Below the pieces are notes generated by a model. It was not told the DNA's origin. It saw nothing but the letters and a program-made list of their open reading frames with translations, and searched no databases. This document shows, in pieces, positions 44,728-51,696 of a DNA stretch of 64,000 bases. The DNA is taken from positions 3,731,001 through 3,795,000 of the forward strand of contig CP031740.1 in the NCBI GenBank assembly GCA_022701275.1. The letters are read 5' to 3'. This DNA is from Microcoleus vaginatus PCC 9802 (lineage in GTDB: Bacteria > Cyanobacteriota > Cyanobacteriia > Cyanobacteriales > Microcoleaceae). The position numbers were made by a program, and so were the translations under genes. The number at the start of each line of letters is the position of its first letter. Position 1 is the first letter of the stretch.

Positions 44728-45324
44728 TTACCCCCTGGGAGAGGGCAAAGATTGAACAGGTGCCGGAGGCCAATTAGAGCGACTTCTGGTTAGAGTAGTA
44801 GACACCAAAGCATAGCCCAAAACAGCGGGAAGCACGATCGCACTCAGAAACACGATCGCCGCAGCCCAACTCATCGCATTCGATATCGGGCCGTAATGAG
44901 TGCGGTAAGGGTCAAAGGTGGGTAAATTAGGCCTCGGGGCGTCCCGCAGCGCGATCGGACGTTTGAACCGCACCCGCCTGTCATCGAGCTTTTCGAGCAA
45001 AATCCAGCCAACCTCCGCCTCTTCGCGGCACAGCTTGTGAAAAATCGCAGGATTGCGAAACAAATCGTTGCTAGCCCGCACAATCTTGTACTCCCAAACC
45101 GTCAAATCAACAGCATTAGGAGCGGGTTTGGGATTGCCATTGGATGGCGCATTTTCAGGCGCATTAAAATTATCTTCTTGAGATTCGTACCGAGTCAAAA
45201 CTTCCTCCTCCTCATTGTATTTTTGCCACGCAGCCAATTGCTCGCGGCTCACCAATACACCCGCGAGCGCCGCCTCCAAGCCGAGACTGCCAACCATCAA
45301 ACTCCAAATCAGAATTTCAACCAT
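44728..45324 (-). CDS. hypothetical two-helix membrane protein
   Basis: A 198-residue protein with an N-terminal helix (ILIWSLMVGSLGLEAALAGVL), a cytoplasmic middle part containing WEYKIVRASNDLFRNPAIFHKLCREEAEVGWILLEKL (a DUF4177-like WEYKIV...GW.L pattern, split here), and a second helix near residue 160 (AAAIVFLSAIVLPAVLGYAL). Role unknown. It follows ribD in the same direction with a 45-base gap, so it may be co-transcribed. Confidence 0.7.
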   Translation of the reverse strand: MVEILIWSLMVGSLGLEAALAGVLVSREQLAAWQKYNEEEEVLTRYESQEDNFNAPENAPSNGNPKPAPNAVDLTVWEYKIVRASNDLFRNPAIFHKLCREEAEVGWILLEKLDDRRVRFKRPIALRDAPRPNLPTFDPYRTHYGPISNAMSWAAAIVFLSAIVLPAVLGYALVSTTLTRSRSNWPPAPVQSLPSPRG

Positions 45325-45369
45325 AAAAGGAGTTAAAAATCAAAAACTAGAAAGACTCACTTTTAACTT

Positions 45370-46545
45370 TCAATCTTTAATTTTCAAATAGCCTTCCACC
45401 AAACAATCTGCACCCACTGCGCGCCAAGAAACCCGCTCTAAAGCCAAAGCATCAGTCATTGCCGAAAACCCCAAATCTCCTACAGGAGTTGGAGCTCCTT
45501 GGCCACCGACAATTTTAGGAGCAATAAAAGCCATAATTTTTTGAACTGCACCCTCAGCAATTGCCTCGGCCGCCAAAGTGCCGCCACACTCCCAGAGTAC
45601 AGAAAGAAAAGATCGATCGTACAAATAAGCCATAACATTAGTCGGCGTCAGCGGCGACAATTCCACAACTTCCACCCCTTTTGCGATCAAAAATTCCTGA
45701 AATTCGCGGTTAACCCCAGGCTCAGTCAGCACCAAAGTAGCCGCCACAGAGGTTTCCCACAACCAAGCCGACTTCGGCAAATCCAAAGTGCGACTCATCA
45801 CCACCCGCAGAGGATTATTCCTATCAGGCTGGTGGCTCGTCAGTAGAGGATTGTCCAGACGCACCGTATTTCCCCCAACAATCACTGCATCGCAGCCGAC
45901 GCGCACCCGGTGTACCTCGCTCCGAGCCTCCTCGCCTGTCACCCAAGCGCTGTGCCCGGTACTGGTAGCAATTTTACCGTCCAAAGTCATTGCATATTTC
46001 AAAATTCCAAAAGGCCGGCGGTACAAAATTCGGTGTACAAAAGCCTCGTTGAGTTTCTGGCAAGCTTCCCCTTCCACTCCCGCCACCACTTCAATGCCAG
46101 CCTCTCGCAACCGGGCCAGCCCAGTTCCAGCTACCAAAGGATTCGGATCGACCATGCCAGCCACTACTTTTGCCACCTTGGCCTTAACTAAAGCTTCGGA
46201 ACAGGGAGGAGTCCGCCCGTAGTGGTTGCAGGGTTCCAGGTTCACGTAGACGGTCGCTCCTTCGGCGAGTTCCCCCGCTTCCCGGAGCGCAAAAACTTCG
46301 GCGTGAGGTTGACCCGCACCGGGATGAAACCCTTCGCCGACAATCTTGCCGTCTCGGACAATTACAGAACCGACAAGGGGGTTGGGTGCGGTTTTGCCGA
46401 GAGCACGGCGAGCCAATTCTATGCAGCGGCGCATCATGGCTCGATCGAACTCTTGAATTTCGCTGTTGTCCAGTTGTTTTGTACCTTGCTGCTGTCCGTT
46501 AGCTAAGCTGGCGATCGCTTGAGCGTCCGCCGGAAAAGTTTCCAT
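45370..46545 (-). CDS. ribD: bifunctional riboflavin deaminase/reductase RibD
   Basis: A 391-residue two-domain enzyme: N-terminal deaminase with zinc site HAEVFAL (His81, Glu83) and EPCNHYGRTPPC (Cys106, Cys115), C-terminal NADPH reductase domain (PFGILKYAMTLDGKIATSTG, DAVIVGGNTVRLDNPLLT). It performs the second and third steps of riboflavin synthesis. About 30 residues precede the usual start; RAMMRRCIELA begins the domain, so a later ATG is possible. No FMN riboswitch was seen upstream. Confidence 0.95.
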   Translation of the reverse strand: METFPADAQAIASLANGQQQGTKQLDNSEIQEFDRAMMRRCIELARRALGKTAPNPLVGSVIVRDGKIVGEGFHPGAGQPHAEVFALREAGELAEGATVYVNLEPCNHYGRTPPCSEALVKAKVAKVVAGMVDPNPLVAGTGLARLREAGIEVVAGVEGEACQKLNEAFVHRILYRRPFGILKYAMTLDGKIATSTGHSAWVTGEEARSEVHRVRVGCDAVIVGGNTVRLDNPLLTSHQPDRNNPLRVVMSRTLDLPKSAWLWETSVAATLVLTEPGVNREFQEFLIAKGVEVVELSPLTPTNVMAYLYDRSFLSVLWECGGTLAAEAIAEGAVQKIMAFIAPKIVGGQGAPTPVGDLGFSAMTDALALERVSWRAVGADCLVEGYLKIKD

Positions 46546-46640
46546 AAGATTTTGGTATGATATCTATCCCTGAGTGTACTGACTTTGATGTTAATTTTGG
46601 CTGCGATCCGACGATCGATTGCGGCTGGGGCAAACTGTAC

Positions 46641-46775
46641 GTTACCACTGAGATATTGCACCATTCTCAATTAGCCTTTTATGAACAGGCAAGATGCCTG
46701 TTCCACAAGAAAACTTATCTTTTGTGGAACAGGCATCTTGCCTGTTGCTGACAATGGTGCAAGATGTGAGTTACC
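46641..46775. repeat. large inverted-repeat element, copy B
   Basis: GTTACCACTGAGATATTGCACCATT split across 46641-46665, with its imperfect complement at 46753-46773. Inside, ACAGGCAAGATGCCTGTTCC and GGAACAGGCATCTTGCCTGT form nested hairpins. It lies between the divergent ribD and photolyase-like genes; the rest of 46546-46866 shows no gene. Confidence 0.8.
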
Positions 46776-46866
46776 AGGAGCGAAGGGTCAATTTACGCGA
46801 TCGGGCAGGCACGCCCCAACAAATAGCTTTAACATGAGGAAAGAATAGCAGGCGCTTGAAAAAACC

Positions 46867-47727
46867 ATGAGTCAGGACATGAAGCGGGAATTTGCCAGCC
46901 GCGACGAATTAATTGCCTACGTGCGTGAACAGTTCCCCGAAGCCGCCGCCCGGGACAGCAGCGTACCCCCAACCCCAGGCGGGCGGAAAGCAGCCGAGAC
47001 AGCCCTGCAACAAGTCGATCCCGGCAAGTACGCTTCAACCCGCAATTTCCTCAACGGTGCGATAACGCGCTTGTCACCCTATTTACGCTACGGAGTTTTG
47101 AGTCTGGCGGAAGTCCGGGATGCCGTGCTGGAGAAGGTGCGGCATCGAGAAGAGGCCGTAAAACTCGTCAACGAGTTGGGTTGGCGGGATTATTGGCAGC
47201 GACTGTACGCGGAATTGGGCAACGGGATTTGGCAAGACCGGGAACCCTACAAAACTGGCTACACTGCTAAAGATTACAGCGAAACTCTGCCGGAGGATGT
47301 CATTGAGGGATCGACTGGTTTGTTTTGCATCGACAGTTTCAGCCGCGAGTTGCGAGAAACTGGTTATTTGCACAATCACCAGCGGATGTGGACTGCCGCT
47401 TATCTCGTACACTGGCGCCGCGTGCGCTGGCAAGCCGGAGCTCGCTGGTTTTTGCAACATTTGCTAGATGGAGATCCGGCGAGCAATAATCTTTCTTGGC
47501 AGTGGGTAGCAAGCACTTTTAGTCACAAACCTTATTTTTTTAATCGGGAAAATTTGGAGCGTTACACTAAGGCGGTTTATTGTCGCGATTGTCCTATGTA
47601 CGGGCAATGCGATTTTGAGGGAACTTACGAATATTTGGAAGGGCAGTTGTTTCCTCAGGGAGAAAAGGTCGATCGTAGCGGCGGTTCTAAAAGTTGGCAG
47701 GACTTTCAAAAGCGCCGGAAAAATTAA
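46867..47727 (+). CDS. photolyase/cryptochrome FAD-binding domain protein (stand-alone)
   Basis: A 286-residue protein comprising only the helical FAD-binding domain of the photolyase/cryptochrome family: RLSPYLRYGVLSL, NELGWRDYWQRLY, GYLHNHQRMWTAAYLVHWRRVRW, LDGDPASNNLSWQWVAS. The usual N-terminal alpha/beta antenna domain is absent here and appears as a separate gene 97 bases downstream. Four cysteines (Cys154, Cys239, Cys242, Cys248) are spaced like those holding the [4Fe-4S] cluster in FeS-type bacterial photolyases. Activity is not shown by sequence. Confidence 0.85.
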   Translation: MSQDMKREFASRDELIAYVREQFPEAAARDSSVPPTPGGRKAAETALQQVDPGKYASTRNFLNGAITRLSPYLRYGVLSLAEVRDAVLEKVRHREEAVKLVNELGWRDYWQRLYAELGNGIWQDREPYKTGYTAKDYSETLPEDVIEGSTGLFCIDSFSRELRETGYLHNHQRMWTAAYLVHWRRVRWQAGARWFLQHLLDGDPASNNLSWQWVASTFSHKPYFFNRENLERYTKAVYCRDCPMYGQCDFEGTYEYLEGQLFPQGEKVDRSGGSKSWQDFQKRRKN

Positions 47728-47824
47728 GGAAGTTCGGCAACCGATTCGCTTTCTTCGGATTTAACGGATTTAACACCAATTCTCAATTACCAATTCCCAA
47801 TTCCCAATTCCCAATTCCCAATTT
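47728..47824. repeat. CAATTCC heptamer repeat between the photolyase-like genes
   Basis: 47776-47822 has about six units of CAATTCC/CAATTAC. A related block (ATTGGGA, ATTGGAA) is at 48243-48277 after the second gene. Confidence 0.85.
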
Positions 47825-48238
47825 ATGAACAATCCGATTATTTGGCTGCACGGCGACTGCTTGAGTCCTGAAGGCCCGGCTTTTAAAGCGCACCCAGAGG
47901 CACCGGCAATCTGGGTTTGGGATGACGCGCTTATTGATGAATGGCAGTTGAGTCTCAAACGAATGGTGTTTATTTACGAATGTTTGCTGGAGTTGCCGGT
48001 AGTTATTCGGCGGGGCGATGTGGCTGCGGAAGTTATCGCTTTTGCTAAAGAATCCGGCGCGAATCAAGTGGTGACTGCGGAAAGTCCCAGTCCTCGGTTT
48101 CAGGATATTTGCCGCGAAATTAAGCGATCGCACCCTGTAGAAGTTTTGCCGCCCGAACCCTTTGTCCGCTACGATGGTTACATTGATTTGAAGCGTTTTT
48201 CTCGCTATTGGCGCGTCGCTGAAAAATATGTTTTCTAA
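47825..48238 (+). CDS. photolyase N-terminal (alpha/beta) domain protein, stand-alone
   Basis: A 137-residue protein resembling the N-terminal Rossmann-like domain of photolyases: IIWLHGDCLSPEGPA, AIWVWDDALI, RMVFIYECLLELPVVIRRGDVAAEVIAFAKESGANQVVTAE. The last phrase is the typical photolyase strand-helix-strand (LxxLxxxLxxRxGD...A.xxGAxxVxxxxxxSP) leading to PRFQDI. It follows the FAD-domain gene, so the two canonical halves are separate and in reversed order. Likely binds the antenna pigment or the partner; that is inferred. Confidence 0.75.
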   Translation: MNNPIIWLHGDCLSPEGPAFKAHPEAPAIWVWDDALIDEWQLSLKRMVFIYECLLELPVVIRRGDVAAEVIAFAKESGANQVVTAESPSPRFQDICREIKRSHPVEVLPPEPFVRYDGYIDLKRFSRYWRVAEKYVF

Positions 48239-48292
48239 TTGTAATTGTAATTGGGAATTGGAAATTGGAAATTGAAAAGAGGTGTTCTTTTC

Positions 48293-48380
48293 TCTTCTTC
48301 CCTCTTCCTTCTTCCCTCTTCCTTCTTCCTTCTTCCTTCTTCCTTCTTCCCTCTTCCTTCTTCCTTCTTCCCTCTTCCTT
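48293..48380. repeat. TTCTTCC/CTCTTCC homopyrimidine heptamer tract
   Basis: About 12 copies of a 7-nt unit (GGAAGAA on the other strand), almost pure pyrimidine on +, running to the end of the cNMP-binding gene. Confidence 0.9.
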
Positions 48381-48919
48381 CAACTCCCCTTCAAACGCTC
48401 CAACAGCCATTGAAATCTCGATGCCGCCAAATCAGGATTTTCGACATTTTGCGGGATGGCGTCCTCGTCGTCGGGCTCTTGATACATTAAACCATCACTA
48501 TCATCGCCGAAGCGCTGGACTGTACCCCGCAGTCTCGACGACAGAAATTTGGTAATCGCCCGATAAAACCGCAGGGAAAAAAGCACGTCTTGCTCGAGTT
48601 TTTCAGTTAGCAGCCGCCGGGGAATTGACAGGATGACGCACTCTTCAATTGCCGTGACGCTAGCAGAAGGAAGCCTCCCGTCTACAAAAGACATTTCGCC
48701 CAAAACTTCCCCGGCAATAATTTTTCCAATTTCTTTGTCGCCCAAAGATGATACAGCAACGCTCAAAGTTCCCTCCAGAACTATGTACAGGGCGTCTAAG
48801 GGCTTACCTTCGGTGATCAGAGTTGTGCCGGGGAGGATTTGGGTGCGGGTGCCGTTGGCGAGCATCCAATCGATGTCGCGATCGCTCAATTCGCCTAAGA
48901 TGACTAGAACTTTGCTCAT
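48380..48919 (-). CDS. cyclic-nucleotide-binding domain protein
   Basis: A 179-residue protein with one cNMP-binding domain (about residues 12-125): ILPGTTLITEGKPLDALYIVLEGTLSVAV, GEVLGEMSFVDGRLPSASVTA (phosphate-binding cassette with Gly-Glu and Arg). No DNA-binding helix-turn-helix follows; the C-terminus is acidic then helical. It may act as a cAMP-responsive regulatory subunit. A class III adenylate cyclase lies about 10 kb away. The cassette has RLPSA rather than the strict RxA(T/A), so cAMP binding is not certain. Confidence 0.85.
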   Translation of the reverse strand: MSKVLVILGELSDRDIDWMLANGTRTQILPGTTLITEGKPLDALYIVLEGTLSVAVSSLGDKEIGKIIAGEVLGEMSFVDGRLPSASVTAIEECVILSIPRRLLTEKLEQDVLFSLRFYRAITKFLSSRLRGTVQRFGDDSDGLMYQEPDDEDAIPQNVENPDLAASRFQWLLERLKGS

Positions 48920-49577
48920 AAAGTCAGGTTGAGATGAGATAATTTGTATTTTTTTACTTGTTTAGTTGCGTGGTGTTGTTAGATGGTCAGACCCTGAGCG
49001 AAAGCGAAGGCTAAACTTTACAAATAGAACACTAATTTTTACACAATTTTCATAATATTCAGTAATTTTGACACTATCGAGCCACAAATATTTCTCGGAT
49101 CGGTGGTATTATTCTACATTAATTGTCACGGACTGTGCAGCAGCCGATCGCGTTGTTTTAACTGCACTTGCTTTGGACGGCGGGGCTGCCAAAACTGTTT
49201 TGAAAGCTTGTTGTCTCTTGGTTTCGAGCTGGTGCGCCCTCAAAAACCGGATTTTTCCGGCGTGGCTGCGAGTGCAGCGCCCCCAAGTACAGTATTGTAG
49301 AATGCCAGCCAGACGCGCGATCGACCTCTCAATTAAACAGGAGCAAGGGTGCAATCATCCCTAGGATTGATTTTTTGCCGATCGATCTGTAAATTAAAAT
49401 TAGCCTCTAAACCCACCGTCCGTTCTTGAATCTAATCAGCTTGAGAGTTGACTATTCAACGGTAAAATGGCAATCTAGGAACAACACAACTCATATTTGT
49501 GTCTTTTTTTAGCAAAGCTCTTGACGGTCGCCCTCAAACACTTACACTTTTAACACACCCTTCATTGAGGAGTATCT
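48920..49577. other. gap without convincing gene
   Basis: Short frames on both strands at 49068-49364 overlap each other and show no family features or ribosome sites; I do not call them. The last 60 bases hold the leader of the following gene (GAGGAG ribosome site before the ATG). Confidence 0.45.
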
Positions 49578-50687
49578 ATGAATAGTCTATTTTCCAAGTC
49601 TACTTTTGCGTTAATAAATCTTGCAGCTTTAGCTGTTTGTTGCAGTACCATGTCAGCGAAAGCTGAAACTGGCAACTTGGCCGATGTCGCTACAACTGCA
49701 ACAATAGCCGCTCAAAATATTGACCAAATTTCTGAGCCGACAGCAACTTCAGCAGTTAAACCCGACGCAGAAACAACGGCTAGTAATAAAAAAATTGATT
49801 CTATCAGTTGGAGCGAACTAGCAGAAGCGGCAGAGCCAGTCGCCTCTGAACCGGCAGCAAACTTGGAAGTATCTATTGCTGCACCCGAAAAATCGGAAGC
49901 AGCAACATCTGAAATTGCTGAGACAGAAACAGCGCAAAATACCTCCATTGCTGCTGAGACTGAAAATTCGGAAGAAACCGCTAAAATTGCTGATAATGGT
50001 GTCGAAGTGCAGTCAACAGTCGAGACTGCCAAAAAGAGCGATCGACCTACCTCAATTGTTGCCGAGAGCAATAATCTTGAAGTAACCGCAACGAAGGACG
50101 AAAAAGAAGTCCAAACAGCACAAGAATTGTTGAGCAATCCTGTCAGCACTTCCGCCTCAGCTCTGACCAACCAACCGAAAGTTGCTGAAAAACCGGCAAC
50201 TGCCTCAGAAGCAACTGAAAAAGTGGCTCAAGGAACTCCAATCCGACCAGGCCGAGCAACCCGTTCTGGACCCAGCTACGTCGGCATTGGCGGCAATCTA
50301 GGTTTTGGCGGAGCTACAGCCTTAGGGGAAGGTTCATTTACGATTATTAGCAAAATCGGTTTGACGAACAATTTGTCGGTGAGACCGACTCTTTTGTTGC
50401 GGGACAAGTTAACTGTTCTAGTTCCCCTTACCTTCGATTTTGTATCTCAAAATGCCGTCGAAGTCAGCGAGGAATTTGTGATTACTGCGGCTCCTTATGC
50501 AGGTGCTGGCGTGATAGTTTCTACCGGCAAGGACGGTCATTTTGGCTTCCTGATCTCAGGGGGTGTAGATGTGCCGCTGTCGAGAAATTTTACAGCAACA
50601 GCGGGACTGAATGTTGGTTTTATCGACGGAGCTGAAGCGGGATTGTTAGTCGGTGTCGGCTATACGTTCCCGAATATTGCCAGGTAG
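49578..50687 (+). CDS. exported protein with low-complexity region and beta-barrel-like C-terminus
   Basis: A 369-residue protein with a signal peptide (STFALINLAALAVCCSTMSAKA), an Ala/Glu/Thr/Ser-rich disordered middle (about 28-225), and a C-terminal domain (about 230-369) of alternating strands: SYVGIGGNLGFG, SFTIISKIGLTNNLSVRPTLLL, FGFLISGGVDVPLS, GLLVGVGYTFPN. This is the look of an outer-membrane-type small barrel ending in an aromatic-rich strand. A GAGGAG ribosome site precedes the ATG. Function unknown. Confidence 0.75.
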   Translation: MNSLFSKSTFALINLAALAVCCSTMSAKAETGNLADVATTATIAAQNIDQISEPTATSAVKPDAETTASNKKIDSISWSELAEAAEPVASEPAANLEVSIAAPEKSEAATSEIAETETAQNTSIAAETENSEETAKIADNGVEVQSTVETAKKSDRPTSIVAESNNLEVTATKDEKEVQTAQELLSNPVSTSASALTNQPKVAEKPATASEATEKVAQGTPIRPGRATRSGPSYVGIGGNLGFGGATALGEGSFTIISKIGLTNNLSVRPTLLLRDKLTVLVPLTFDFVSQNAVEVSEEFVITAAPYAGAGVIVSTGKDGHFGFLISGGVDVPLSRNFTATAGLNVGFIDGAEAGLLVGVGYTFPNIAR

Positions 50688-50854
50688 TGTTGCTGTTTGA
50701 GCAAACGCAGGACAAATAAATATGTGCGGGGTTGGCTGTAGGAATACAGTCAACCCTTTTTGATTATGGAAAATCTGGCTATGCGATCGATGTAGGGTAC
50801 GCCACAAGCAGAGAGCGCCGAGATTGATTTGTGTGAAAGATATAATGATGGTTG

Positions 50855-50990
50855 GATCGATCTTATATCTTGCACCATTTTCAATAAGCTTTTTATGGAC
50901 GGGCAGGATGCCCATCCGACAATCAAATTCACTCTTTGTGGAACAGGCCGGAAAGCCTGTTCTTGAAAATGGTGCAAGATATGGGATCGA
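50855..50990. repeat. large inverted-repeat element, copy C
   Basis: Outer arms GATCGATCTTATATCTTGCA / TGCAAGATATGGGATCGATC with core TTGCACCATTTTCA. Inner hairpins around GGGCAGGATGCCC and ACAGGCCGGAAAGCCTGT. It ends at the beginning of the antitoxin frame downstream. Confidence 0.8.
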
Positions 50991-51022
50991 TCGCACTTTC
51001 TCACAAACCACCCGCAAAAACC

Positions 51023-51298
51023 GTGACTAAAACAGAAATCTTAGCAGCACTCAAAAATCTGACAGCAGAAGAACGCCTAGAAATCATCGAAACAGCTTCG
51101 CGGATGATGCGCGAAGAAATAGAAGAAAAAGCCCAGCGCAAAGCCGAGAGAAAGCGGAGACTCAGAGCCGCAGCAGAAGCAGCAGTCAAAGATTATATGC
51201 CGGGAGGTGCTTTACATGATTTGTGGTCGCCTGAGAGCGAACCCTATTTTGACTCGGAGGAAGAATGCCTTAACGCAGGGATAAAAACTAATGCGTAG
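51023..51298 (+). CDS. antitoxin of MazF/PemK-type pair
   Basis: A 91-residue protein upstream of and overlapping (8 bases) the toxin gene. The N-terminal part TKTEILAALKNLTAEERLEIIETASRMMREE, split, is a helical module seen in cyanobacterial antitoxins paired with MazF-like toxins; the C-terminal DYMPGGALHDLWSPESEPYF likely wraps the toxin. I take the GTG at 51023; the frame extends upstream into the inverted-repeat element, where codons are repeat-derived. No clear ribosome site is seen. Confidence 0.75.
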   Translation: MTKTEILAALKNLTAEERLEIIETASRMMREEIEEKAQRKAERKRRLRAAAEAAVKDYMPGGALHDLWSPESEPYFDSEEECLNAGIKTNA

Positions 51299-51632
51299 AG
51301 GTGAAATCTGGCTAGTTGCGCTTGAACCTACTGTGGGCGCCGAAATCGGCAAAACCCGTCCGGTAGTAATTGTCAGTGATGAAACGGTTGGAATTTTGCT
51401 GCTTGAAGTTATTGTTCCCATCACTGACTGGAAAGAGCGATACACCGAGAGAAATTGGATGGTTCGACTAGAACCCAGCGGCGAAAATGGCTTGACTAAA
51501 GTCTCCGCCGCCGATACTTTTCAAGTCCGTTCCGTTTCCCAACAAAGATTTGTCCGACAACTCGGAACCCTGTCCGAGACAATTATGGAAGAAATTGCAG
51601 AAGCACTGACAATTGTTCTCGATCTAGATTGA
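51291..51632 (+). CDS. MazF/PemK-family mRNA interferase toxin
   Basis: A 113-residue MazF/PemK-type endoribonuclease: RRGEIWLVALEPTVGAEIGKTRPVVIVSDE at the start (family GxIWxxxxxPxxGxExxKxRPxxVxs), then VIVPIT and LTKVSAADTFQVRSVSQQRFV (catalytic-loop region). Overlaps the antitoxin gene, indicating translational coupling. Complete in length. Confidence 0.92.
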   Translation: MRRGEIWLVALEPTVGAEIGKTRPVVIVSDETVGILLLEVIVPITDWKERYTERNWMVRLEPSGENGLTKVSAADTFQVRSVSQQRFVRQLGTLSETIMEEIAEALTIVLDLD

Positions 51633-51696
51633 ATAACTAGGCAACAGCGTACAAATAGTGTTATTTATAGATAGATTGTATGGCGCGATGGCCTAA

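Noticed and set aside
46545-46866. FMN riboswitch upstream of ribD
   Set aside because: The leader contains only the inverted-repeat element; conserved riboswitch core sequences were not found.
5995-48380. Short tandem repeats considered as CRISPR arrays
   Set aside because: Units are 7 or 11 nt with no unique spacers, so they are simple tandem repeats.
49068-49364. Overlapping frames on both strands upstream of the exported protein gene
   Set aside because: The two strands overlap almost fully and neither has motifs or a ribosome site.
50646-51017. Minus-strand frames across the inverted-repeat element
   Set aside because: They are read-throughs of the palindromic repeat and of the end of the exported-protein gene.
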